From positions 1 to 9,073 of the forward strand of contig JAMOOS010000217.1 of assembly GCA_027065245.1 (NCBI GenBank): a DNA stretch of 9,073 nt, given 5' to 3'. Below the pieces are notes generated by a model that had not been told where the DNA came from, did no database searches, and worked only from the letters and a program-made list of their open reading frames with translations. Position 1 is the stretch's first letter; every line of letters starts with the position of its first letter. Both the position numbers and the translations under genes were made by a program. Below are positions 1 through 5,945 of the stretch, in pieces. This DNA is from Desulfuromonadaceae bacterium (GTDB lineage: Bacteria; Desulfobacterota; Desulfuromonadia; Desulfuromonadales; Desulfuromonadaceae).

Positions 1-374
1 ACGGCAAAGCCCATGGCAAACACCACAACATTACACAGTATACTGTCAAGGATCGCCGCTACCACCCGCACCCAGAAGCCGGCTGGCTCGGCCACAGGTG
101 CAACTTCGGCGTAACCGCCCTGAGGCGGTGGCGGCACAGAGGGCGCGCCAGATGGTGGCGCTGGCGGCGTTACCGGCGGGGGATCGCAATACAGCGGCGT
201 AGCTGCCGCCTCTGTTGCCGCTTCGCTGTACAGCGGTGGCGGCTCAACCGGGGCTGGCTGCTCCAGCACAAACTCGCCGCCACACTGCGGGCAGGTTACC
301 CTGGCCGGCAAGGGCGGTAATTTTTCATCGGCTACCGCCTGACTGAAGTTACATTGGGGACACGTTACCTGCAT
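1..374 (-). CDS. Zinc-ribbon / RDD-domain membrane protein, N-terminal part (3' end outside window)
   Basis: The open frame starts at ATG 374-372 and runs off the left edge without a stop, giving 124 residues. Residues 1-35 form a compact zinc ribbon with two CPQC knuckles (Cys5/Cys8 and Cys28/Cys31) and a following GGEF, like the MJ0042-type ribbons. Residues about 38-96 are a low-complexity Pro/Ala-rich linker with no predicted fold. From residue 97 the sequence AGFWVRVVAAILDSIL matches the start of an RDD-family membrane domain (conserved Arg and Asp), followed by a hydrophobic segment that is cut off. The likely product is an inner-membrane protein with a cytosolic zinc ribbon; its biochemical role is unknown. 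Some RDD proteins are linked to ion transport, but this cannot be assigned here. AGGAG lies 8 bases before the ATG and overlaps the argF stop region, so translation is probably coupled to argF. The domain reading is fairly secure; the rest of the protein is unseen. Confidence 0.82.
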   Translation of the reverse strand, partial: MQVTCPQCNFSQAVADEKLPPLPARVTCPQCGGEFVLEQPAPVEPPPLYSEAATEAAATPLYCDPPPVTPPAPPSGAPSVPPPPQGGYAEVAPVAEPAGFWVRVVAAILDSILCNVVVFAMGFA

Positions 375-388
375 AGACTTTACTCCTG
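375..388 (-). promoter_or_regulatory. Ribosome-binding site of the zinc-ribbon/RDD gene, inside the argF end
   Basis: On the minus strand CAGGAGTAAAGTCT directly precedes the ATG at 374. AGGAG is a good Shine-Dalgarno with eight-base spacing. It includes the last sense codons of argF and abuts the argF TAA (382-380). Ribosomes ending argF would therefore be placed beside the next start, which suggests translational coupling. Confidence 0.75.
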
Positions 389-1291
389 CATCAGGGTGGC
401 CATGATCGCTTTCTGGACGTGTAAACGGTTCTCTGCCTCATCAAATACCACCGAATGAGGACCTTCGATCACCTCGTCGCTGATCTCCTCGCCACGATGA
501 GCGGGCAGACAGTGCAATACCAGGCACTCGCTGTCGGCTACAGCGACAATATCGCTGTTGAGCTGAAAACCGGCAAAATCCTTCTCGCGCTGGCGCTGTT
601 CCTGCTCCTGACCCATGCTGGCCCACACATCGGTGTTGAGCACCTCGGCCCCGGCGGCGGCCGCATACGGATCGTTGGTGTAGAGGATGTTGGCACCGAG
701 CTGGCGCGCCCGCGCCATCACCGCTTCATCCGGCTCATAGCCCGGCGGCGTAGCCACACGCAGTTCAAAGCCGAACACCGCAGCGGCGTTAATCCACGAA
801 TTGGCCATGTTGTTACCGTCGCCGATCCAGCAATATACCCGGTCGGCGTAACTGCCCTTGTGCTCAAGTACCGTAAACAGATCGGCCATAATCTGGCACG
901 GATGGTAACTGTCGGTAAGGGCGTTGATCACCGGCACCGCGGCATAATGCGCCAACTCTTCAATGGCAGACTGGGAGTAGGTGCGAATCATGATGCCATC
1001 CACATAGCGCGACATCACCCGCGCCGTATCCTTTATCGGCTCGCCGCGCCCCATCTGGGTACTGGACGAGGGGAGAAACAGGGCGTGGCCGCCAAGCTGA
1101 AACATCCCCACCTCAAAGGAGACTCTGGTGCGGGTGGAACTCTTTTCAAAAACCATCCCCAGGGTCTTGCCAGCCAGTAGATGGTGGGGCTGCCCCTGTT
1201 GCTGTTGTTGTTTCAGGGTGCGGGCAAGGGAAAACATGGCGTCCAGCTCAGCCGCACTCCAGTCACACAGGCAGAGAAAATGTCTATTCAC
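380..1291 (-). CDS. argF: Ornithine carbamoyltransferase
   Basis: ArgF transfers the carbamoyl group from carbamoyl phosphate to ornithine, giving citrulline, in the cytoplasmic arginine pathway. Numbered from the GTG start (303 aa, normal family length), the protein shows the carbamoyl-phosphate loop STRTR (52-56), HPCQ (130-133), the ornithine-side TDVWASMGQE (from 220) and the HCLPAHRG loop carrying the catalytic Cys (260-267). SMG and HCLP point to an ornithine rather than an aspartate enzyme. The frame is open to an ATG at 1333, which would add 14 residues. I prefer GTG 1291-1289 because GAGGAG sits six bases before it and VNRHFLCLCDWSAAEL is where family members normally begin. A short glutamine run (about residues 28-32) in the N-terminal part is unusual. 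It follows argD and a small membrane-peptide gene, and ends five bases before the zinc-ribbon/RDD gene. Identity is essentially certain; the start is likely. Confidence 0.97.
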   Translation of the reverse strand: MNRHFLCLCDWSAAELDAMFSLARTLKQQQQQGQPHHLLAGKTLGMVFEKSSTRTRVSFEVGMFQLGGHALFLPSSSTQMGRGEPIKDTARVMSRYVDGIMIRTYSQSAIEELAHYAAVPVINALTDSYHPCQIMADLFTVLEHKGSYADRVYCWIGDGNNMANSWINAAAVFGFELRVATPPGYEPDEAVMARARQLGANILYTNDPYAAAAGAEVLNTDVWASMGQEQEQRQREKDFAGFQLNSDIVAVADSECLVLHCLPAHRGEEISDEVIEGPHSVVFDEAENRLHVQKAIMATLMQE

Positions 1292-1297
1292 GGTATA

Positions 1298-1326
1298 CTC
1301 CTCGCGGCGAGCAAAAATTACGCCGC
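1298..1326 (-). promoter_or_regulatory. argF Shine-Dalgarno with adjoining GC hairpin
   Basis: GAGGAG (1303-1298) lies six bases before the GTG start of argF and decides that start. Immediately upstream, GCGGCG (1326-1321) can pair perfectly with CGCCGC (1309-1304) across an 11-base A/T-rich loop. An alternative small hairpin, CTCG-CCG-CGAG (1311-1301), would use the same bases plus half of the Shine-Dalgarno. The two folds exclude each other. Pairing is seen in the sequence; any regulatory effect is inference. Confidence 0.5.
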
Positions 1327-1350
1327 CATACAACTTGCATGGATATCACA

Positions 1351-1500
1351 TCATTTGTGAAAGTTGGGGCGATCCCCTTCATAGTACTTGTACGGTGCCT
1401 TGTATTTGCCACGGCTGTTATTGTTGGCCGACCACAAAAATGCCGCCGCCACAATGGCAAGAACCACCACAGTAAAAATAATCTTCTGGTTTTTGTTCAT
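1351..1500 (-). CDS. Small single-span membrane protein (49 aa), unknown function
   Basis: A 49-codon frame runs from ATG 1500-1498 to TGA 1353-1351. The product starts MNKNQK, then has one hydrophobic segment at about residues 7-23 (IIFTVVVLAIVAAAFLW), then a polar, basic, aromatic-rich tail containing KYKAPYKYY and ending NFHK. There is no lipobox Cys and no good AxA cleavage site, so an uncleaved signal anchor is more likely than a secreted peptide. AGGGA lies about five bases before the ATG (TTTTGACACCAGGGAAAGCC precedes the start), supporting translation. It sits 27 bases after argD and 59 bases before argF, in the same direction, so it is probably co-transcribed with the arg genes. I do not recognise a family. 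The ribosome-binding site, hydropathy pattern and operon position together argue that it is real, although chance cannot be excluded at this length. Confidence 0.72.
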   Translation of the reverse strand: MNKNQKIIFTVVVLAIVAAAFLWSANNNSRGKYKAPYKYYEGDRPNFHK

Positions 1501-1527
1501 GGCTTTCCCTGGTGTCAAAAATGGAGT

Positions 1528-2721
1528 TCACACTTCACCAAAAACGTCATCGAGAATAGTCATGGCATCATCAATTTCACCGCGGCTTACAATCAGCGGC
1601 GGCACAAAACGCAACACGGTATCAGCAGTACAGTTGATGAGCAAGCCTTGCTCAAGCGCCTGCTTAACGATCTCACCGCCGGGAATATTCAACTGCAGCG
1701 CCAGAATCAAGCCGCGCCCGCGCACCTCAACGGCAAAGGGATAGCGGCGGCAGAAATCCTCCAGACGCTGGCGCAGATAGTCACCCATGGTCAGGCAGTT
1801 TTCCAGCACACCATCCTCCAGCAATACCCGCAGCGCCGCCACCGCCGCCGCCGTTACCAGCGGGTTGCCGCCAAATGTTGAGCCGTGGGTACCGGGCACA
1901 AAAGTAGCCGCCACAGCGTCGGTAGCCACCATGGCGCCGATGGGCGGGCCACCAGCCAGTCCCTTGGCCAGAGTCATGATGTCGGGAGCCACATCATCGT
2001 GCTGATAAGCAAACAGTTTGCCGGTGCGGCCACAACCCACCTGCACCTCGTCAAATACCAGCAGCAGCTGATGCTCGTCGCAAAACTCGCGCACCGCTCG
2101 CAAATAACCGGGCGGCGCCACGTTCACCCCGCCCTCACCCTGAATCGGCTCCAGCAGCACCGCGCAGGTTTTGTCGCTCACGGCGGCGCGCATGGCGTCG
2201 ATATCGCCAAAGGGAACATAACGGAAACCGGGCACCACCGGATTGTAGCCCTTGCGCACCGCGTCCTGACCGGTGGCGCTGATGGTACCGATGGTGCGGC
2301 CATGGAACGATGCCAAAGCGGTGATAACCTCAAAACGGTTCTCGCCGTGATGTTCCAGACTGTGGCGGCGCACCAGTTTCATGGCCGCCTCGTTGGCTTC
2401 AGCACCGGAATTGCAGAAGAACACCCGCTCGCCAAAGCTGTTGGCGCACAACAGCTCCGCCAGCTCTATCTGGCTGGGTATATGGTAGTAGTTGGAACAG
2501 TGCAGCAAAGTCTGTGCCTGCCGTTGCAACGCCGCCACCACTTTGGGATGGCAATGGCCGAGGTTGTTCACCGCCACTCCGGCAAGAAAATCGAGATAAC
2601 GTCTGCCGTCCACATCCCACAGATAGCAGCCTTCACCGCGCGCCGCCACCAGCGGGTAACGCCCGTAGGTGGTGGCAATACATCTGTCGCCGCGCTCTAT
2701 CCACTGCTGTGCTGTTGTCAT
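1528..2721 (-). CDS. argD: Acetylornithine aminotransferase (class III, PLP-dependent)
   Basis: ArgD transfers the amino group from glutamate to N-acetylglutamate semialdehyde, giving N-acetylornithine; in some bacteria it also serves succinyldiaminopimelate in lysine synthesis. The 397-residue length is typical. Visible features are GVAVNNLGHCHP (48-59), the phosphate-binding SGAEAN (105-110), FHGRT (139-143), EPIQGEGG (191-198), DEVQ with the PLP-nitrogen Asp224, the Schiff-base Lys253 in LAKGLAGGPPIGA, and GSTFGGNP (280-287). After Asp-Glu the sequence reads VQVGCGRTG where VQTGMGRTG is more usual, a mild substitution. The ATG overlaps the argB TGA as ATGA, so translation is probably coupled. 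Related ornithine or succinylornithine aminotransferases share this fold, but the placement between argB and argF supports the arginine pathway. Confidence 0.96.
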   Translation of the reverse strand: MTTAQQWIERGDRCIATTYGRYPLVAARGEGCYLWDVDGRRYLDFLAGVAVNNLGHCHPKVVAALQRQAQTLLHCSNYYHIPSQIELAELLCANSFGERVFFCNSGAEANEAAMKLVRRHSLEHHGENRFEVITALASFHGRTIGTISATGQDAVRKGYNPVVPGFRYVPFGDIDAMRAAVSDKTCAVLLEPIQGEGGVNVAPPGYLRAVREFCDEHQLLLVFDEVQVGCGRTGKLFAYQHDDVAPDIMTLAKGLAGGPPIGAMVATDAVAATFVPGTHGSTFGGNPLVTAAAVAALRVLLEDGVLENCLTMGDYLRQRLEDFCRRYPFAVEVRGRGLILALQLNIPGGEIVKQALEQGLLINCTADTVLRFVPPLIVSRGEIDDAMTILDDVFGEV

Positions 2722-3605
2722 TTGAACCTCGCTACCGCCGTGCCGATGCCGGAATCGGTAAAGATCTCCAGCAGGCAGGCATGTTTCATGCGGCCATCGA
2801 TAATATGCGCCTTGGCCACGCCGGCCTCCACCGCCGCTACGCAGCAGTTCACCTTGGGGATCATGCCGCCGCTGATGGTTTCGTCCTCAATCAGCGCCGC
2901 CACCGCACCCACATCAATGGTGGATATAAGCTGGCCGTTCTTGTCCTTGACCCCTTCGATGTCGGTGAGCAGAATCAGCTTTTCCGCCCCCAGCGCCCCG
3001 GCGATGTGGCCAGCCACTAGGTCGGCGTTTATATTGAACGTTTCACCGTTGGCACCGACACCCACCGGCGCGATCACCGGAATAAAACTGCTGTTTTCCA
3101 GCGTCACCAGCACCTGGGGATTGATGGTTTCCACCTCTCCCACCATGCCGACATCGATAATCTCCGGAGTAAGGGTATCGGGGTTGATGCGGCGCATCTC
3201 CAGCTTGCGCGCCGTTATCAGGTTGCCGTCCTTGCCGGACAGCCCCACCGCCTTGCCGCCGAGACGGTTGATGTTGCCGACAATCTCCTTGTTTACCTTG
3301 CCGCCGAGCACCATCTCCACCACGTTCATAGTTTCGCTGTCGGTAACACGCATCCCCTGCACAAAGTCGGTCTTGCGCCCCATCTGCTCCAGCACCCGGC
3401 CAATCTGCGGGCCGCCGCCGTGGACGATAACCGGATTGAGACCGATGAGCTTGAGCAGAATGATGTCGCGGGCAAAGCCCTCTTTGAGCTCCTCCTCCAC
3501 CATGGCGTTGCCGCCGTATTTGATGACGATGGTCTTATTGTTGAAGCGCTGAATATAGGGCAGCGCCTCAATAAGCACATCGGCTTTGTTTATTATATCC
3601 TGCAT
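2718..3605 (-). CDS. argB: N-acetylglutamate kinase
   Basis: ArgB phosphorylates N-acetylglutamate with ATP, the second step of arginine synthesis, in the cytoplasm. The 295-residue amino-acid-kinase fold shows the nucleotide-site Lys29 in IKYGGNAM, the substrate-binding glycine loop HGGGP (62-66), RVTD (86-89), GLSGKDG (121-127), NINAD (191-195), LTDIEGV (213-219) and SGGMIPK (245-251). An extra N-terminal helix (about residues 1-21) precedes the core, and the C-terminus carries TDSGIGTAV. Both are features of the hexameric, arginine-inhibited class, so feedback control is inferred. The ATG has TAGGAG nine bases upstream, and that sequence contains the TAG stop of hslU; the two genes are 12 bases apart. 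It overlaps argD by four bases. Confidence 0.97.
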   Translation of the reverse strand: MQDIINKADVLIEALPYIQRFNNKTIVIKYGGNAMVEEELKEGFARDIILLKLIGLNPVIVHGGGPQIGRVLEQMGRKTDFVQGMRVTDSETMNVVEMVLGGKVNKEIVGNINRLGGKAVGLSGKDGNLITARKLEMRRINPDTLTPEIIDVGMVGEVETINPQVLVTLENSSFIPVIAPVGVGANGETFNINADLVAGHIAGALGAEKLILLTDIEGVKDKNGQLISTIDVGAVAALIEDETISGGMIPKVNCCVAAVEAGVAKAHIIDGRMKHACLLEIFTDSGIGTAVARFK

Positions 3606-3617
3606 AACACGGCGCTC

Positions 3618-4946
3618 CTACAGTATAAAGCGGGTCAGGTTCTGGTCGCTGACGATATCGCTCAGGCGCTCACGCACCTGCTGCGCCTCGATGCGGATAA
3701 CCTTATCCGGCAGCTCCGGCGCATCGAAAGAGATCTGCTCAAGCAGCTTTTCCATAATGGTGTGCAGCCGCCGCGCACCGATATTTTCCGCCTCGTCGTT
3801 CACCTGGGCGGCAGTACGGGCGATCTCGGCGATGGCCTCATCACTGAACTGCAACTCAATCCCCTCGGTGGCCAGCAATGCCTGGTACTGGTTGACCAAT
3901 GAGTTTTTCGGCTCGGTGAGAATACGCACAAACTCTGCCTCGCCAAGATTATCCAGCTCCACGCGGATGGGAAAGCGCCCCTGCAGCTCGGGAATCAGAT
4001 CGGAAGGCTTGGCAACATGGAACGCACCGGCGGCGATAAACAGAATATGATCGGTCTTTACCGCGCCGTACTTGGTGTTGACTGTAGAGCCTTCGACAAT
4101 GGGCAGAATATCGCGCTGCACCCCCTCGCGCGACACCTCGCCGCCGTGGTTGCCACCCTGACTGGCCACCTTGTCGATCTCGTCGATAAAGATGATACCA
4201 CTCTGTTCGGTAAGTTCACGCGCCAGTTGTTTGACATTATCCATATCCACCAGTTTATCGGCCTCCTGGTCGATGATAATCTGACGGGCATCGGCGACAC
4301 GGAGACGCTGGCGGCGGGTTTTTTTCGGAAAGATATTGCCGAACATCTCCTTGATGTTGAAGCCCATCTCCTCAGCCCCCGGCGGCGTCAGCACCTCCAT
4401 GGCGGGGATATTGTTTTCTTCGATCTCCAGCTCGACAAAACGCTCGTCCAGCTCCCCCATCCGCAGCAGACGGCGCATTTTGTCGCGGGTAGAGGAGGCG
4501 CTGTTATCGGCAGCGCTCGCCAGCGTGGCATCGCCGGGCAGCAGCAGGTCAAGCAGTTTTTCCTCCGCCTGTTCCTCCGCCTTCAGGCGCACCTTCTGCG
4601 CCTCGCGCTCGCGCACCATGATCACCGCCAGTTCCACCAGGTCGCGCACCATGCTTTCCACATCGCGGCCAACATAGCCCACCTCAGTGAACTTGCTCGC
4701 TTCCACCTTGATAAACGGCGCCTGGGCCAATTTGGCCAGGCGGCGGGCGATCTCGGTTTTACCCACGCCGGTGGCACCGATCATGATGATATTCTTCGGC
4801 GATATCTCGTCGCGCAACTCGGCGTCCACCTGCTGACGCCGCCAGCGATTGCGCAACGCCACCGCCACCGCCCGCTTGGCGCCGTTCTGACCGATAATAT
4901 AGCGATCCAGCTCCGAAACAATCTCACGCGGGGTAAAATTAGTCAT
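3618..4946 (-). CDS. hslU: ATP-dependent protease ATPase subunit HslU (ClpY)
   Basis: HslU is the hexameric AAA+ unfoldase that feeds substrates to the HslV peptidase in the cytoplasm. The 442 residues match the usual length. Visible parts are the N-terminal TPREIVSELDRYIIGQ, Walker A GATGVGKT (57-64), the substrate-gripping pore loop GYVGRD (90-95), the inserted I domain (about 110-240), Walker B IIFIDEID (251-258), the arginine-finger region ELQGRFPIRVEL (320-331) and the sensor-2 GARRLHT (390-396). The C-terminus ends LTRFIL, close to the family's SRYIL tail that docks into HslV. The full-length I domain separates it from ClpX. The ATG overlaps the hslV stop as ATGA, fitting coupled synthesis of partner subunits. 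argB follows after 12 bases. Confidence 0.98.
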   Translation of the reverse strand: MTNFTPREIVSELDRYIIGQNGAKRAVAVALRNRWRRQQVDAELRDEISPKNIIMIGATGVGKTEIARRLAKLAQAPFIKVEASKFTEVGYVGRDVESMVRDLVELAVIMVREREAQKVRLKAEEQAEEKLLDLLLPGDATLASAADNSASSTRDKMRRLLRMGELDERFVELEIEENNIPAMEVLTPPGAEEMGFNIKEMFGNIFPKKTRRQRLRVADARQIIIDQEADKLVDMDNVKQLARELTEQSGIIFIDEIDKVASQGGNHGGEVSREGVQRDILPIVEGSTVNTKYGAVKTDHILFIAAGAFHVAKPSDLIPELQGRFPIRVELDNLGEAEFVRILTEPKNSLVNQYQALLATEGIELQFSDEAIAEIARTAAQVNDEAENIGARRLHTIMEKLLEQISFDAPELPDKVIRIEAQQVRERLSDIVSDQNLTRFIL

Positions 4947-5476
4947 AATTCTATGGTTTCCATACTGATATTACTGTTGGTGTAGATGCAGATCTCGGCG
5001 GCAATCTGCAGCGCCTGCTCGGCAATCTGCTCTGCCGTCATAGCGGTGTTACGCAACAGCGCCCGCGCCGCCGCCTGGGCAAAGGCGCCGCCGGAGCCAA
5101 TGGCAGCCACGCCATCGTCTGGTTCAATGACATCACCGGCACCGGAAATCACCAGGGTCTGCTCATTGTTGGCGACAATCAACAGCGCCTCCAGACGACG
5201 CAGTATCTTATCGGTACGCCAGTCCCTGGCCAGCGCCACCGCCGCCCGCGCCAGCTGGCCGCGATACTGCTCCAGCTTGGCGTCAAATTTTTCAAACAGG
5301 GTAAAGGCATCGGCGGTACTGCCGGCAAAACCGGCGATAACCTGATCGTTATACATGCGCCGGATCTTGCAGGCACCGTGTTTCATCACCGTATTGCCCA
5401 AGGTCACCTGACCGTCACCGGCCAGCGCCACCTGCGCCGTGCTGCGGATACATACTATTGTTGTTCCTGAAAACAT
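4943..5476 (-). CDS. hslV: ATP-dependent protease peptidase subunit HslV (ClpQ)
   Basis: HslV is the dodecameric N-terminal-threonine protease of the HslUV complex, related to proteasome beta subunits. From ATG 5476-5474 it has 177 residues beginning MFSGTTIVCIR. Thr5 is the nucleophile once the four leading residues are removed. Counting that Thr as 1, the expected Asp17 (in GDGQVTLGNT), Lys33 and Ser124 (in GSGG) are present. The frame stays open to another ATG at 5512, giving 12 more residues (MCCLRHTTGKYD). I reject that start because it would lengthen the propeptide, and because the stem-loop at 5493-5512 would fall inside the gene. AGGT nine bases before the chosen ATG is a modest Shine-Dalgarno. 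hslU follows with a four-base overlap. Confidence 0.96.
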   Translation of the reverse strand: MFSGTTIVCIRSTAQVALAGDGQVTLGNTVMKHGACKIRRMYNDQVIAGFAGSTADAFTLFEKFDAKLEQYRGQLARAAVALARDWRTDKILRRLEALLIVANNEQTLVISGAGDVIEPDDGVAAIGSGGAFAQAAARALLRNTAMTAEQIAEQALQIAAEICIYTNSNISMETIEL

Positions 5477-5492
5477 GTCGTATTTACCTGTT

Positions 5493-5527
5493 GTGTGTCT
5501 TAAGCAACACACGCAAGAAGTGTGCTT
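5493..5527 (-). promoter_or_regulatory. Two alternative stem-loops in the hslV upstream region
   Basis: On the minus strand GTGTGT (5512-5507) pairs perfectly with ACACAC (5498-5493) across an eight-base loop, ending 16 bases before the hslV ATG. A second fold pairs AAGCACAC (5527-5520) with GTGTTGCTT (5510-5502), with one bulged base. It uses part of the first hairpin, so the two compete. A 5' stem-loop affecting E. coli hslVU expression is something I recall, which makes this worth noting. Function here is inference. Confidence 0.4.
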
Positions 5528-5551
5528 ATAGCACTATTCACGAGTGGACAA
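5525..5551 (-). promoter_or_regulatory. Possible sigma-70-type promoter for hslVU-arg
   Basis: On the minus strand TTGTCC (5551-5546) and TATAAG (5530-5525) are separated by 15 bases, and a TG one base before TATAAG makes an extended -10. The spacing is short, so this is a weak match. It lies in the largest non-coding gap of the window, about 50 bases before hslV, where a promoter would be expected. I see no clear sigma-32 heat-shock promoter or CIRCE repeat. Confidence 0.3.
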
Positions 5552-5577
5552 AAGAAAAAGCCGCCGCGTCGCCACAG

Positions 5578-5919
5578 CTACTGTGCCGGTGGGACAAACA
5601 CCAGAATCATCTCCACCGGTTTATCACCACAATTTTTGAAACCGTGGACAATTCCGGCACCGACAACCACACAACTACCGGCACCAAGGAGGTTTTCCTC
5701 CTCGCCGAGATAGCAGGTAACATCGCCGGAAAGAATATACACCGTCAGATTCTGCTCGTGGCAGTGGCCGACAATCTCACCACCGGGCTCAATACGACCG
5801 CGTTGCAGCGACAATCCGGCACCGGTAGCGGCGACCACCACATCACGGACAAAATATAATTGATGATCGGGATGAAGATCCTCTTCCTGCTCGGCACTGC
5901 GGATAATTGTCTGTGTCAT
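5578..5919 (-). CDS. Single-domain cupin protein, unknown substrate
   Basis: This 113-residue protein is one small beta-barrel cupin domain, probably cytoplasmic, with no signal peptide. Cupin motif 1 is recognisable as GGEIVGHCHEQNLTVYILSG: His52 and His54 are present, but the position usually held by the metal-binding Glu is Leu58. Glu55 directly follows the second His instead. Motif 2 reads GSCVVVGAGIVHGFKN, with the metal-ligand His92 and the closing Asn96, and Gly87 where Pro is usual. Three His ligands could still bind a metal. The fold is clear, but cupins range from enzymes to ligand sensors, so no reaction is assigned. It starts 26 bases after alaS and ends about 100 bases before hslV. 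The ribosome-binding site is weak (a GGGG patch), and read-through from alaS is likely. Confidence 0.85.
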   Translation of the reverse strand: MTQTIIRSAEQEEDLHPDHQLYFVRDVVVAATGAGLSLQRGRIEPGGEIVGHCHEQNLTVYILSGDVTCYLGEEENLLGAGSCVVVGAGIVHGFKNCGDKPVEMILVFVPPAQ

Positions 5920-5945
5920 GGTCGTATCCCCGTTATCAATTCCCG

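Noticed and set aside
121..260. Proline-codon repeats in the zinc-ribbon/RDD gene as a DNA repeat element
   Set aside because: The repetitiveness is explained by a Pro/Ala-rich protein linker, with no regular unit length.
1292..1333. Longer argF start at ATG 1333 (14 extra residues)
   Set aside because: The extension would cross the hairpin and the Shine-Dalgarno of the GTG start, and it does not look like the family N-terminus.
1885..3552. 555-codon plus-strand open frame opposite argD and argB
   Set aside because: It lies wholly antisense to two well-conserved enzymes, is low in recognisable motifs and rich in Ser/Pro/Thr. This is what GC-rich codon bias produces on the opposite strand.
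4017..4985. 322-codon plus-strand open frame opposite hslU
   Set aside because: Antisense to conserved HslU; the His/Leu-rich composition is typical of a shadow frame.
5477..5512. Longer hslV start at ATG 5512 (12 extra residues)
   Set aside because: It would put a long extension before the catalytic Thr and include the palindromic leader; MFSGTT is the expected N-terminus.
5552..5595. Possible terminator after the cupin gene (GC-rich stretch then TTTTTCTTTT on the minus strand)
   Set aside because: The GC-rich bases before the T-run cannot pair with each other. The only good pairing, CACAG/CTGTG around the stop codon, is more than ten bases from the T-run.
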